Of a stretch of 64,000 nt of DNA, positions 40,048 through 52,686 are shown piece after piece (within the stretch, counting starts at the first letter, position 1; every line of letters starts with the position of its first letter). The notes beneath the pieces were generated by a model, which was not told the origin of the DNA, did no database searches, and saw only the letters and a list, made by a program, of their open reading frames with translations. The stretch lies in the NCBI GenBank assembly GCA_003254905.1, contig QANU01016257.1:406866-470865 (forward strand). The letters are read 5' to 3'. Origin of the DNA: Nissolia schottii. Taxonomy: Eukaryota > Streptophyta > Magnoliopsida > Fabales > Fabaceae. Made by a program: the position numbers and the translations under genes.

Positions 40048-41611
40048 CAAAGCTCAATCCAACCTCCCAAATCAAGTTTGAATTGAAAGTAAAATTATTT
40101 TAATACATTAAAAATTTGTTACTATTGTTAAAATTTAGGCCAATGAACTTTAGTTCAAGTGAGATTAGTATCGTTCTCTCTGGTAGAAGTCTAAAGATAG
40201 AACCCCGATTTTTCTTTTTTAAAAAAATGTCACTGAAATTTATGACTTCTTACAAATCTCTCTTCCCATCCAATCACCAAATATCAAGGGACAGTTGACT
40301 TAATTTGAATCCAATAAGATAGATATATTTCAGATATTTCCTTCTTGCAATCTTCGGAGTTCTTTGTGAGTGGTTGATATTTGAGCAATAACTTATCCTG
40401 TTATCGTAGGTATCCTTTGATCCTTCACATCACAACGATGTTGAACAAGTTTATCAAAGTACTGCTTTGCTTACATCATTCATTACTAGCAGGCAGCAGC
40501 TACATCTAATAGGTAAACATCAACACCCCCCCCCCCCCAAAAAAAATAAAAAATAAAAAAAAAATCATAAAACTTTATGCCAAAATATTAATGTTGAAGA
40601 TAATTTGTGGCCATGCATCGTACTGGCATCTACCAACTTGGTCTCATGAGTCCACTTCCCAAGACTAATTTCTGTGACCATCCCTTTCAGCGAGAAGCTC
40701 CAATTTCGTGCATGATAGTGCCTACATTAATAGAAAGATGACCCCGTGCGCCAGCCTATAATTATTAGAGTCGGAAAAGGTAGACGTATACAATTTTGAA
40801 TTCAGTTACATTCTTGATATTTACTCACAAAAACTTGACTATATATTTTTCTCTTACCACGTGATAGACCTCACATTTTTGAGTGAATATTAATAATATT
40901 ATAAATAATTTTTAGAGTAAAAAATTAAAGATAGATTGAGATGAGATCAATGAACAATGATAAGTGAGAGTGTAGCCCCAAAATGTTGCTGACAAGGTCC
41001 CATGACCATGTGAACAGCATTTTGGACATTCATCTTATCTTAGCCAGACTAGGTACCCATAACTTTGATGCTTGCAGCAGTTATGTCCTTGGCTTAGAAG
41101 TTAGATCGCTTTCACATTCTCAAATATGTATATTATTGTTGAACACACCACATGTGTGAAGTAGGATATAGATAAAAAAAATCAAATAGAAAATAATAGA
41201 AAAAAATTTAGAGGGCATTTAGTACATCAATTAATAAAATCGAAAGTCATCTAAATTATCACTCAATTAACAATTTATATTTACATGTTATTTGATGTAT
41301 AAAAAAAAATTACTAAGTACTATATATTTTTTACTAAAATACTCTTCAAGCAATAATAGTAACAATGGTAGTGGTGACAACTATCGTAGTGACAGTGGCG
41401 ATGGTGAGGATGGATAAAAATTTAATAATTGTTGCATGGATGATAATTTATAGAGAAGAATATCATTTTTACACCAAAAATACATAAATATTATTAACAC
41501 TATGACAATGACATTAAGTGAGGACCACAAAATATAGTCAAAAATTCAATATCAATACACTCATCAAATCACTATCTTTTTTGCTCTTACTCTCTCTACC
41601 CTATATCAGTA
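40048..41611. other. Gene-free AT-rich stretch
   Basis: It contains a (C)13 run at 40526-40538 followed by A-rich sequence, and several old repeat-like phrases. No gene was recognised. Confidence 0.5.
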
Positions 41612-41905
41612 TAATAGAAATATATATTAAAATTTTTAAAAATATATTAACACTTTGAAAAAGATATCAACATTTTTAAAAACATATAAGCACTTTTGAA
41701 AAAGGTATCAGTATCATAAAAAGTATCAACATATTATAAATGTATTAAAATTTATAAATAAATATCAATGTTTATAAAAAGGATATCAATATTTTGATAC
41801 GATCATAATATGTTAATATATTTTTTATAAATATTGATATTTTTATAATATATTAATATATATTTTTATTATGTTGATACACATTTTTATTATATTAATA
41901 TTTAT
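41612..41905. repeat. Large imperfect AT-rich palindrome built from degenerate short repeats
   Basis: The left half carries repeated TATCAA-N-TTTATAAAAA-type words. The right half carries their reverse complements (TTTTTTATAAATATTGATA). The axis is near TATCAATATTTTGATA (about 41787-41802). It is nearly all A/T and non-coding. Confidence 0.65.
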
Positions 41906-42313
41906 ATGGAGAGTGAGCTGCATGCAAAAATAAGAGTAGAGGAGTGAGAACCTAACTTAAAGAGAATGAAAAGAGAGTATAATTTGAAGGAGATAATCAA
42001 TTTCACGCCTTTGTGCCATTTAGAGTTAATTAACTGCTATATGCTTATCCCCTATTCTCTCAGTTATATGCTTAACCCCCTATTCTCTCAGCCTGTACTT
42101 ACTGTTCTTTGATAATTGGAATTTGGATTATGCTACACTAATAATAAAAGTGAATAATAAAGTGTGAATAACATATAAAATATAATAATTTTTAATTATA
42201 CATAGATCTCACATATTTATTGTACTATATAATATTTTGTTTTTTTATTATATTTTATACATTATTCATTTATAATGGTTAACTTTTATTATTTGTTTAT
42301 ATATATATATGTG

Positions 42314-42344
<31 letters not shown>

Positions 42345-44805
42345 ATAACATTTCTTTTGAACATTTTTGGCGGGGAAAAGATCTTCACATTATTATTCAT
42401 TTTGATTCTAGTGGCCACGTGGCCTCTCCTCAATTTTATCCATACGGACAAGAGGAAGACAAGTTCGGCCACGTAGAGAAAATGGAGTGGGATACAAGGA
42501 ATGAAAATACTCTTACAATTTTATCTACACTTAAAAAGTAGTGATTAATCCTTTAATGGATAGATGTTGGTCATGAGATTTAAAACTATATTATGTTTAC
42601 TTAAGATGAAGATTAAATTTTTGACATTTGATTAAGAAAGAAGAGAGTATTTATCACGTCACTTCGGCATGTGGTTATCATGGCTGAAGTTTGGCAAAAA
42701 ATATAATCGAGGATGTTAAATATTTATTTTCTAATTACTATGTGGCACTAACGGAACCAGATAAGAATTATTTTTGTTTAGATTTGGTTATCCAATCCAA
42801 TTTTCGACCTAAACTCTTTTTGTTTTAAAAAATTTGAGAGACATATGTAGCATGAAATGAAATGAGAAACATTATGCTTTCCTTTGCTTTGTCACACATG
42901 GAATGAAAAGAGAAAAATTCTTCTAAAATAAGAGAAAGTAGGGAGACGTCACCTAACCACCATAAAAGAGTTAAACCACCTCTATGCATGGGACTGGGAG
43001 GAGGCTCCCCTTGAACATGCATGTCTGGACCGAACCACCAAGGGTTGTTTGATTTTTTATTTTGGACTTTGCAAGACACTTGTTAAGAAAATAAAAGTGA
43101 TAGGTTTACATTGAAAATTTAAAACTTCTATGTTTTCAATGGGCAATGAATGTCTTATAAACTTGAGAGTTACTACTTTGGGTTCCCTAATCAATGTTTT
43201 TGGAGTATTAATTAACAAAACCCTTTGATTTTTAATCAACCAAGATGGGCTTAAATTCCTAAGTTCTTTCCTTTTTCTCGGATGTCAGGTCAAACCACCA
43301 AAGCCCGAAGAAGTTAATGACGTTTTATACATTGTCTAACAAGATTAGCATTAATCCAAATTATCACTTTTTAAATTATCATGATTAAAATACTAAAGAA
43401 ATTACTAAGTAATAAATGCCATTTAATTACTAACATATCTTTTAAATAATAATCTATATAATAATATAAAGAAGATCGTAAGAAGTAAATTCCTTTTTAG
43501 CCTCCATTATTGTGAATTATTTTAACCCTTAAAAATAACCAATTTTTGAAAAAAAATATTGGGTAAAATTATAAATTTAAACTGCTCACTCATCCATGTT
43601 CTCACGTGGTTAGTTATAGGTTTTACAACCCTCTCTTCCACCATCAAAATTTCAACGCTTAATAATTTTGTTGTTATATGTTAGTTTTCATCGTACATCT
43701 TTTTTTTTCATTGTATATTGTTCCCAACACGAACGGAAATTTTTAAAAAAAAATTACAATTTTTTTCTTATATTTCATTATATGCCATAACCAAACAAAT
43801 AAAAAACAGTTTCATAATTATAACAATAATTCAATACTTGACAGATATCAAGACCCGCTAGTAATAATAATGGCAATAAAACATGGTGACAGTTGTGGTA
43901 ATGACAATGGTCGTGGCAGTAGCAGTAATGAGTTAGGGGCATATTTGTGAAAATAAAAAATGAATGATTTGTCACCTTATGAGAATCCAAATAGTTATCT
44001 CTTAAAAAGACAATGTATATTATCACTTTGAAAATAATATGAATTAGCTTGGTAATCTGAATTACTAGCTATCATATTTAACCAAACAAGGCAATGTTAA
44101 TTGATGGCTAGGGCAAAGTCACATTATCAAATGCCCTCTATGCTGTTAATTTTTTCTATTTTATATGAAGTATCAATTTTTGGTCAGTTGAAAAAACATT
44201 TTATTTACAACATTTACAAGCCACATGGGCCCATAACGACGAGGACTGAGTCCTAACAAAACAAACAATATGCTGCATAAAAAATAAACCAATCAGAAGA
44301 GATGTGCTTTCTAAGCCTGCTGGATTCCATACACGTTTAGATAATGGGCCAAGGTTCCTGGAAAATATTTACACGATCAAATGTTATAACGAATTTCAAG
44401 TTTTCTTTTTAATATTTATTAAGCATGGCCTATTGTTTTTGCCATGCAATGCAAAGCATGATTGGCTACTACACGTTAAAAAGATGTAAATTCATGTATG
44501 CAATTTTCAACCTTGCTTCCATTTTAACCGCATCCAACTTCGCTTCCTGCCATAACAAACTTCACTTAGAAGCACCAAAACATCATTAGGAAACAAATTA
44601 GTAATACCCTTCTCTCTGACTCTCTCTCTCTCCCCTTTTGTGTGATCCGAACAATTCTGAGCTTGAATGCCATTCCCACCACCACCACCCACCTTTCTCC
44701 ATCCCTACACTTGGGAGCTGAAATAGCAAAATCAACAAGCTGGAAGGGAAACTGAGGACTAAGAAAAACAGATCATCTCAGCTTAATTTAACTGGGAAGA
44801 ACCAA
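41906..44805. other. Gene-free flank upstream of the glycosyltransferase gene
   Basis: It contains a TA/TG compound microsatellite at 42299-42347 and AT-rich DNA, and the last ~300 bp holds the probable promoter and leader of the downstream gene (CT-rich patch at 44610-44640). No other supported gene was found. Confidence 0.5.
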
Positions 44806-46762
44806 ATGTACTCTTACAAGCAACGCATCATCACTTGGTTCATCCTAATCATGATCATTCTGTACATCCTCTACTCCTCCAACCTCCTCCTCGTCACCAA
44901 TGAAAAGCGAGATTGTCCCACAGCCGTGCATCTAGATGCAAAAGAACAACTCGAGATTGATGGTGGTAACAACACGTCATTGAATACAGCAAAAGTCGAA
45001 AGAACCTTTAAATATCAGAAAAAGAAAAAGGAAAAAGTGGAGGAAGAGGAAGAGGACGAAGAAGAACAAGAAACATCACTTGATCAGTTATCTCAAAGAC
45101 AGGACACGGAGCTCAAACACATTGTTTTTGGCATCGCGGCTTCGGCCAATTTGTGGAACATAAGGAAAGAATACATCAAGGTTTGGTGGAAGCCTAATCA
45201 TACAAGAGGGGTAGTTTGGTTGGACAGGAAAGTGAGCACTCGAAAAGACGAGGAGATACCACAGATTCGGATTTCTGAGGACACAACAAAATTCAAGTAC
45301 ACCAATAGGCAGGGGCAGAGATCTGCGTTGAGGATTTCAAGGGTGGTGACTGAGACATTGAAGCTTGGGATGGAGGATGTGAGGTGGTTCATGATGGGGG
45401 ATGATGACACGGTTTTTTTGGTTGATAATTTGGTAAGAGTTCTCTCAAAATACGACCACAATCGGTTCTATTATGTTGGGAGTTCTTCCGAGAGCCATGT
45501 TCAGAACATATATTTCTCCTATGCCATGGCCTATGGTGGGGGAGGGTTCGCTATAAGCTACCCTTTGGCTAAGGAGCTTGCGAAGATGCAGGATCGTTGC
45601 ATGCAGAGATACCCTGCTTTGTATGGGAGTGATGATAGAATGCAAGCTTGTATGGCTGAGCTAGGGGTGCCACTAACCAAGGAAGCTGGGTTTCACCAGG
45701 TAAATTATAAATTAACACCAAGTCTCTCTCAACTATGATGAGACCCTAAGTATTTAATGTTATCTGTACATATAAAAAAAATGGACATTAAAAGTGATCA
45801 ACATAGATTATAATGTCCATCTTTTATGTACAAATAATAATACTCATCAAATATACTAGAAATGCATGGTGATATTGATTATCTGGTTTTTTTTGGGAAG
45901 GAATTGAAATTTTCCTATGTATATATCTGGGTTGCTTATGCAGTATGATGTGTATGGAGACCTATTAGGCCTTCTGGGGGCACACCCTGTGACCCCACTG
46001 GTGACATTGCACCACCTGGATGTAGTGCAACCAATATTCCCAAAGATGAACAGGGTACAATCCTTGCGGCACCTAATGAAATCCGCGAAGCAAGACTCAG
46101 CTAGCATAATGCAGCAATCAATCTGCTATGACAGGAAGAGATATTGGTCAATCACAGTTTCATGGGGCTATGTGGTTCAAGTTCTGAGGGGAGTGTTGTC
46201 CCCTAGAGAGCTAGAGATGCCGACTAGGACATTTCTCAATTGGTACAGAAGAGCTGATTACACTGGATATTCATTCAACACAAGGCCTGTCACCAAACAC
46301 CCTTGTCAGAAACCTTTCGTTTACTACATGAACAGAACACGGTATGATCCGGTCAGGAAGCGAATCATCGGCACTTATTCTCGCCACAGGTCTAAACCTC
46401 CTGTCTGCAAGTGGGACATGGAGTCGCCGGAGGGAATCAATTCCATCATAGTTTCGAAAAGACCAGATCCTCTTCGCTGGCAAAGGGTGGGGATGCTCCC
46501 AAAAACTCACTCTGATACATGAATTAACATATAATGAACAGAAAAGATCCTCAATTGACATGTTTTTGTTGACATATTGAAGCATACGCTGGCTAAGTAT
46601 CTAAACATTGAAATGTTCCTTTTACTGACTGAAACATAAACTTTGTTTTTGCAGTCTCCAAGGAGGGACTGTTGTAGAGTTCAACCATCACACAGGAGGT
46701 CAACTATGCACCTATGGGTTGGAAGTTGTCGACAGGGAGAGGTTAGTGAATTGATTCATTAA
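44806..46762 (+). CDS. Glycosyltransferase family 31 / DUF604 protein, fringe-like type II Golgi enzyme
   Basis: Three exons, 44806-45699, 45944-46486 and 46655-46762 (TAA), give 514 residues, a usual length for plant DUF604 proteins. A short cytoplasmic basic stretch precedes a membrane anchor at residues ~8-30, then a Glu/Lys-rich stem (~70-95). The catalytic region starts at HIVFGIAASANLW. VRWFMMGDDDTVF contains the metal-binding DDD (199-201), and YAMAYGGGGFAISYPLAKEL is the family's glycine-rich acceptor-side motif. The C-terminal exon reads SPRRDCCRVQP, matching the usual PRRxCC ending, which is why splicing at 46486 is preferred over read-through to the TGA at 46520. It probably transfers a sugar in the Golgi. 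Donor and acceptor are not predictable here. The nearest gene to the right is on the opposite strand and converges. Confidence 0.9.
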
Positions 46763-47154
46763 AGGCCAAAGACACTGAGCTTCCAAAACTACAACTATTT
46801 TTCCTAATTTCTTGGATCAGAAAGTGCACAGAACACTAATTGAGCTACTCTCATTGATCATAATACCACAGGCTACAAGTTTCGTCATCATCTACAGAAC
46901 TTATCTTTTGTTTTCCTATTTTCCTGTATGTAAATTGACTAAATTCAACAAAGCATGATAGCAGCAGTTATAGTAGTTGTCTTGGGAATGCATTCTATGT
47001 AACAAGTTCATCATTCAAAATTTTGAAAGAACATCTAATGAGCACCTCAAATTCATCTGAAGAGAATTGACTAAAAAGTTGTTCAATCCTTCAACCTCTG
47101 CCTCTTTATTCCTGTACCAAAGAAATTCCTACCAAAAACAGAAAGACATGTTCT
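46763..47154. other. Convergent 3' flanks of the glycosyltransferase and the small membrane protein gene
   Basis: About 390 bp between two stop codons on opposite strands. It should contain both 3' UTRs. No other feature was seen. Confidence 0.6.
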
Positions 47155-48128
47155 TCAATTAGGCGAACTCGCAGGATTCAAGTAAGTTTCCTCCACGATT
47201 GACAGATTTTGAGAAATGGAGGGAATCGGGGATGCTGTAGAAACTGCCAGAATGGTAAGATCAATTCGAGTCTCGTTAGGTAGGGGCATATCAATCTGCT
47301 GTATGGCCGTAATCCTACCATCCTTGATCTCCACATCAACTGTTTCATAAAAAGCGAGAAAACATAAAATAAAAAAAATGAACAAAATTGAAAGTAATTC
47401 AACTCTAAACCAACGCTTATAGCAGGTTTGGAAGCAGATTTTGTTAGATACAACTGTCTAGCTTTTGATCATCAGAGTAAGCTTATCCGAACATGAACTT
47501 ATTTAGAGGAAATGAGTTCTACCAATAGTATTTCGATTGATCGTACAAAATTGCAAGAAAATGAGCAAATCCTATCACTATATGAATATTGATCAGTGAC
47601 AGACTGATAGTAAATTTAATTTATCAGCTTGGATAATCAACGTTCCTTGCATTTCTTTTAACTCAGATGCTTTGGTATTAGGTTTTATTCTAATTTTCAA
47701 TTTTCTCTTGATCTTGCATCTTAAACTTCACCGATCACTCTTTCTTCTCGATCACAAATCTGAATCCAAAATCTTGTACACGAAAATATCGCAAAAAGAG
47801 AACGATAACAAAAAAACGCTAGGAAGTTGCGTTGAGGTTCGAAAGTACCTGGAAAAGAGAACCACCAGAGAGTGAAGATGCAGAGAAGCACGAGCGCGGG
47901 GATCGTGTGGATCCATTTCTCCGCCGGCGACCGCGATGACCGGGAAAACTCCTTCCGGACGGCAGCGGCGGTGCGGAGGTGGTAGAGCGGGAGTCCGTCG
48001 AGGAAGTCGTCATCGGCGGTTCTTCTCCGCTTGGTCTGTTGATGCTGCTGCTGCTCTGCGCCGATGTTGATCGCTCTGTGCTCGTCGATGGAGCAGCGCG
48101 AAGTCGAGCTCGAAGATCTCTGCTGCAT
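47155..48128 (-). CDS. Small single-pass membrane protein, function unknown
   Basis: Two exons, 48128-47849 and 47339-47155 (TGA), join at GTT (Val94) to give 154 residues. I do not recognise the family. Residues 1-70 are hydrophilic, Ser/Gln-rich, with a KRRR cluster (33-36) and a short acidic-hydrophobic patch DDDFLDGLPLYHL (39-51). A single hydrophobic helix spans ~72-92 (WIHTIPALVLLCIFTLWWFS). The remaining ~60 residues, from VDVEIKDGRITAI on, look like a small beta-rich domain. The positive charges before the helix suggest the N-terminus faces the cytosol. Clean splice sites and even codon use support a real gene. The ATG at 48128 is the first in frame that leaves an ordinary N-terminus. 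An upstream in-frame ATG at 48287 would add 53 residues and is less likely. Confidence 0.75.
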
Positions 48129-49755
48129 TACGGAATCTGAATCGGAGTGCGATTTTGAGAAAACGGTGTGAAGTGTTTGTGAAGTGGAAGCTCGTGTGGG
48201 TAGTTTTGGTTTGTTAGAGTCAACAACTTTTGGGCGGGAAAGTGTTTGCGCGTGCCGCGCACGTGCTCCTTGCTTGAAAAGTGACAAGAGTCGTCGTCTT
48301 CACTCTTATTTCATAATAGAGATTTTTGGATACGTGTGGTCGTGTACTATTTGTCACACTTACACCCCACCATTCCAATTTTCTAGGGGTAATTAGATAT
48401 ATAGAAATTCCTTATATGTAACTCGTTTACAATTGCAAATCACTTCCACACCACTACTTATTTGTTATAATACCCATATTTAATTGGTTCAAGTAGCAGT
48501 ACTTCCATTTTCTTTTCTGGTGAGATTTGAATTCGAGTGTTGTGAATTAAACTAACTCTATGGAAACTTTATTTCTATTAGGAGTAAACTTAGCTCAAGC
48601 AAGACTAATTGAAATCTCAAGAGAAAACATAAAGTGTATCTAATAATAATCTTTAAGTTTTGAAAAACTTAAGTTTGTTATATTAGATAAAGTGTAATGT
48701 TTTTTCTTTATTAAGATTCAACAGCTAACATTTAAATCTTATTATCATGAATTTGACTAACTTGATTTGATTTGACATACATATCTTTATAAAGAGTAAA
48801 GATCTCTCAACAAGAAAAAAATTTCTAATAAAATTGCAAAAAAATAAGTATTTTAAATATCGTATTAAAAAGAATTGCATTGTATAATAATCTTTTTTAT
48901 AATTTTATTAATAAATAATTTTAAAATATAACACTAATTATAATTACATAGTTGATAGGTGTAAAAGTATAATTCTCTATCCTCATTTAGTTTATTCAAA
49001 TGATTCAATATTAGTTCTTGATGAACAAGATATCATGCTCAAATATCGTGAATAGAAAAATTAACACCGAGAATTTGACTCACAATGAATCAACTCAACT
49101 TATCAAGTAGACTTCATGTAATGGTTACTTCCATAAGAAAATAACTCTTAAAAAGAAAAACTCAATGTTTAGGACGAGTGAGGAACTGGATAATTGAATA
49201 ATAGATCATTCTTGTAAGCTGTCCTCGCTTAGATTGAAGCGTCTCAATCCTCAACGATATAGTTTCATATTGTTGGGCACCTTTGACTCTATCTATATCT
49301 ATCTTTCTTTGCCTTTACTTCCAAAATCCAAGCTCATCTTCCTTTCAACCTTAGGCAAAGTATCAACATTATAGTTACCACATAAATAATTGATGTGGAC
49401 TAGTACTAACACAAACTATTCCCCCCAAACATTTGGTATGAACTCCTAGATGATGGTGTTACCAATGAACTTTAGGTAAAGATCAAGATGAAATTCACTT
49501 ATTATACATAAGTCTAAATTCTAACAAATTGGCAACAAGATAAGAATCCTAAGGTGAAGAATTTTATCAAAGATAGATAAGCTCGGATGTACAACACCAA
49601 GGGATGAATGAGGATGACAATTTTTCTTTTATGTGAAGAGACTTTTTCATTTGTAAAAAGCACCTGTTATCTTCTATGAAACAAAATTTGATAACAAGGC
49701 ACATTACCTATGAACTTACAATGATACCAACAAAAAAAAATTCTACCTTCCTTTC
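48129..49755. other. Intergenic region between the membrane protein and the kinase gene
   Basis: The first ~200 bp is the leader/promoter side of the membrane protein gene, relatively GC-rich with GTGCCGCGCACGTG (contains the G-box-like CACGTG, 48253-48266). The rest is AT-rich without a supported gene. Confidence 0.5.
48253..48266. promoter_or_regulatory. G-box-like CACGTG site upstream of the small membrane protein gene
   Basis: The sequence GTGCCGCGCACGTG contains a perfect CACGTG palindrome about 130 bp before the predicted ATG. G-boxes bind bZIP and bHLH factors in plants. A single 6-bp match is weak evidence, but it sits in a GC-rich promoter-proximal patch of otherwise AT-rich DNA. 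Confidence 0.35.
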
Positions 49756-52528
49756 CTAGTTTACAGATTTGTCTGAGTCATGCCCATTACTATGTCTCTC
49801 ATCATCATCCTCGTCGCTGGGGTGGTCCCTTCTCGCTTTCAGAGAAGGACTTCTTCTAACGCTTTGTACCGGATGAATTTGGGGATCATACTTCTGGGAA
49901 GCAAGGTAATTTAGAGCGGTAACCACATCAACTATAACTGGTCGCATGTTTGGCTGCTCTTGAACACACATTGCTGCAATGGCGAGAGCTTGGTATAAAC
50001 CTCTCACGGGGTACTGACCTTCGAGCAATGGATCAACCATTTGCGAGAACTTTCTACGGTCCCTGAATAAGGGTCGCGCCTGCAAAACAATTCACATGTA
50101 CTATTACAAGGCCACAATTTTTAAAACTGGTAAAATGAATCATTTTAGGTAAAATGAATCATTTTAGGTAACTTATCAAGCATACCTAAAAAAAAAATCG
50201 GCAGCCTTTCATAATTAAGAGTTTAAGACATTTGCTCTTCTTAATAAACACAAGGAAATAGAACGTGGTATGCGCCATTACAAAGAGGAGCACGAGGCTT
50301 TTTGATTGATTGTGTTTCTAAGAGTGAGGAGGTTAAGTGAGACTTTTTATTTATTTATACTCTAGTTATATGACATTGCTAGACAGAATAAGCCAATAAC
50401 AATTCTGAATAAGGAGGATTACAAAGAATATGAATTGAGAAGGTGGAGTAACTATAAGCTGCAACCAACCATCCAATTTTGACCATCGTTTACACTTTAG
50501 TTACCTTAAAAAGCAAATAATGGAACGAAAATCAGAACACAGACTAACAAAGGAAAGGCGTGCCACCAAGCATAGCGCTCAATGTGGTAGAGAATCGCTC
50601 ACTTTGCCGTGAGACCTCAGGTTTGTTTCCTCACCAAGATGCTCAATGGGCTAACCTAGGCACCGCTTTGCACGGCATGGTGCTGCTCCAGCTATTCCTC
50701 TGGTGGGCCCATGTAATATGCTTTTCCAGCGGGTTTAGCATTAAGAGGTCCAAAAAGAGTCTACAATCCCTGGTTACCCATTTTTGGTAACAAAAGGTTC
50801 AAAAGAAAAAGGAAAAAGATATGCGAAGATATAGGTAGTAGCACCATTTGTAACTTGCTTAACTCAAAAGATTCAGTAAGCACTTTGAATGTACCTTCTA
50901 ACACAGGATTAAAACTTCCGAATTTTTTACACAAGAGATTATGATCTTAGAAAGAAAAAGAATTAGTATGGCAAGGATCTTAACTAATGTCAAATAGTTT
51001 TTGAAAGGGAAAATGTATGAGCAAATAAACAACTAGCTAAAGAAAAATGTCTAGCTGCTGAACTTTACGGTGTCTGCTGAAAGAAAATCCCGGCGAAACA
51101 GGCTGTCCTGTTGGCAATGGTTCAAAAGCGTCAGTATCACTACCTATAAATCCCTACTCAGATACTTTAACTAACTGCCCTCCTTAATGCAAAAAGCCAC
51201 ACATCTCTTCCAAAGATAATAACATACTGGAACTAATCCAAGCTTAACCGAAATTAGTACCATAGAAACACAACTAATTACACTCGCAACTCAAATTCTC
51301 AGCTACAACAATTTGACAAGAACTATAACTAGAAGAGTAAATCAACAAACATGAAGTCGACAGTAAATAATAAAGATAGGTAAAAAGAATTGACATACCC
51401 ATGCGACAAGATTCTGTTCCTTGGCAGGTTTTGTATGGTCAATGGCCTTCCTGCCTGTGATGAGCTCCAAAAGAACAACCCCGAAGCTGTAAATATCTGA
51501 CTTGAATGTCAGCTGACCTGTCATCGCGTAATCTGGGGCACAATACCCGTATGTACCCATAACCCTTGTTGAAACATGGGTTTTGTCGCCACTTGGGCCT
51601 ACTTTTGCCAAGCCAAAGTCAGATAACTTAGGATGATATCCCTCGCCTAACAAAATGTTAGAGCATTTCAAGTCACGATATATGACAGGAGGCTTCATTT
51701 TATCGTGCAAATACTCCAAACCCTTGGCTGCACCGGCTGCTATTTGCATTCTCGTATTCCAATCAAGTGGTTTTCTACCCAGCGGAAGATCTATGATATC
51801 GGGGGAGAGGAAATGAGATGGGCCAGTGATAAAGAATGTACATTGTTTGAATACTGCATGAAGAAAAATGAGATATTCGGATGATAGTATATACCAAACA
51901 AATGGTTCTCCAAAGATCCCAATGGCATGTACTCGTAAACCAACAGCCTCTGCTCTCCCTCGGCACAAAACCCTATCAATTTGACCAGATTAGGGTGGTC
52001 TGCCAAACTCAGTGTCGACACTTCAACAACGAATTCCCTGGTACCTTGAAGTCCATGAGGGTCAAGTTGCTTTATAGCTACAACCTAAACAAACGAAATA
52101 GCAAAATCTTTATACCACCACAAATTGAGGGGAAAAAAAACCATGAATGTGCAATGCAATACAATGCCACGCAAATTCAATAGCGCATAAATGTGCAACA
52201 TATTGACAAGAGCAGGATCAGGTTCAATACATCAATAACTTCATCTTCTGCTCCTTGATTTTTTCACAAACCTGGTTTATTTTCTCCAAATGCCCCTTGT
52301 AAACCTTGCCAAATCCTCCTTCACCCAAAAAGCAATTCAACCTAAAATTCCCCGTCGCAGCCGCGAGTTCATCGAAAGCGAATGTCTGCGCCGGGTTACC
52401 ATTATCTTCTCCATGCATAGAAGCCTCCCGTTTCAAACTCAAATTCTTAACATCCTGATCAAGTTGATCACCCTTTGAGCTATTATCTTCTTTTTTCACA
52501 TTCGATTTCAAATCAACTTTGACCTTAT
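49756..52528 (-). CDS. Receptor-like cytoplasmic kinase, PBL5/PBL7 (CDL1) type, first exon missing in assembly gap
   Basis: A subfamily VII cytoplasmic kinase that relays signals from surface receptors in immunity or brassinosteroid signalling. Visible exons are 52528-52272, 52084-51895, 51790-51399 and 50079-49756 (TAG). The frame is continuous and gives 387 complete codons. The first visible exon starts one base into a codon, so a further 5' exon, normally carrying the acylated Met-Gly-Cys N-terminus, must lie in the N block 52687-53270. Motifs are [15 protein letters not shown] (G-loop), VVAIKQLD (ATP-binding Lys), [13 protein letters not shown] (catalytic Asp), SDFGLAKVG and [20 protein letters not shown]. 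The last has APD in place of the usual APE. The sequence ...[28 protein letters not shown] and the short tail ending DSDKSVN fit the PBL5/6/7 group. The exact orthologue is uncertain. Confidence 0.9.
50128..50169. repeat. 19-bp direct repeat of a palindromic word in the kinase intron 4
   Basis: GGTAAAATGAATCATTTTA occurs twice in tandem at a 19-bp spacing, followed by GGTAA. Each copy contains the inverted pair AAAATGA/TCATTTT. It is within the intron 50080-51398 of the kinase gene. Confidence 0.75.
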
Positions 52529-52618
52529 CTGCAACACACACAATACACAAAAGGGAAAGATATCAAACAAAATGACACACAATAAATTATTTCAATCTGA
52601 GGTAACTGCCCCCAAAAA

Positions 52619-52639
52619 ACACACACACACACACACACA

Positions 52640-52686
<47 letters not shown>
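52619..52686. repeat. (AC)n(AT)n compound microsatellite beside the assembly gap
   Basis: An AC run (about 52620-52640) then an AT run (about 52646-52686) leads directly into N. A 20-base A run (53271-53290) resumes on the far side. Low-complexity DNA on both sides probably caused the gap. Confidence 0.9.

Noticed and set aside
46487-46522. Read-through end of the glycosyltransferase after exon 2 (TGA at 46520)
   Set aside because: The donor at 46487 and the exon at 46655 restore the family's PRRxCC C-terminus, so the read-through is taken as a retained-intron product at most.
50560-50790. GC-richer 76-codon plus-strand frame inside the kinase intron
   Set aside because: No domain recognised and no splice support. 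It may be a small transposon fragment, but no ends could be found.
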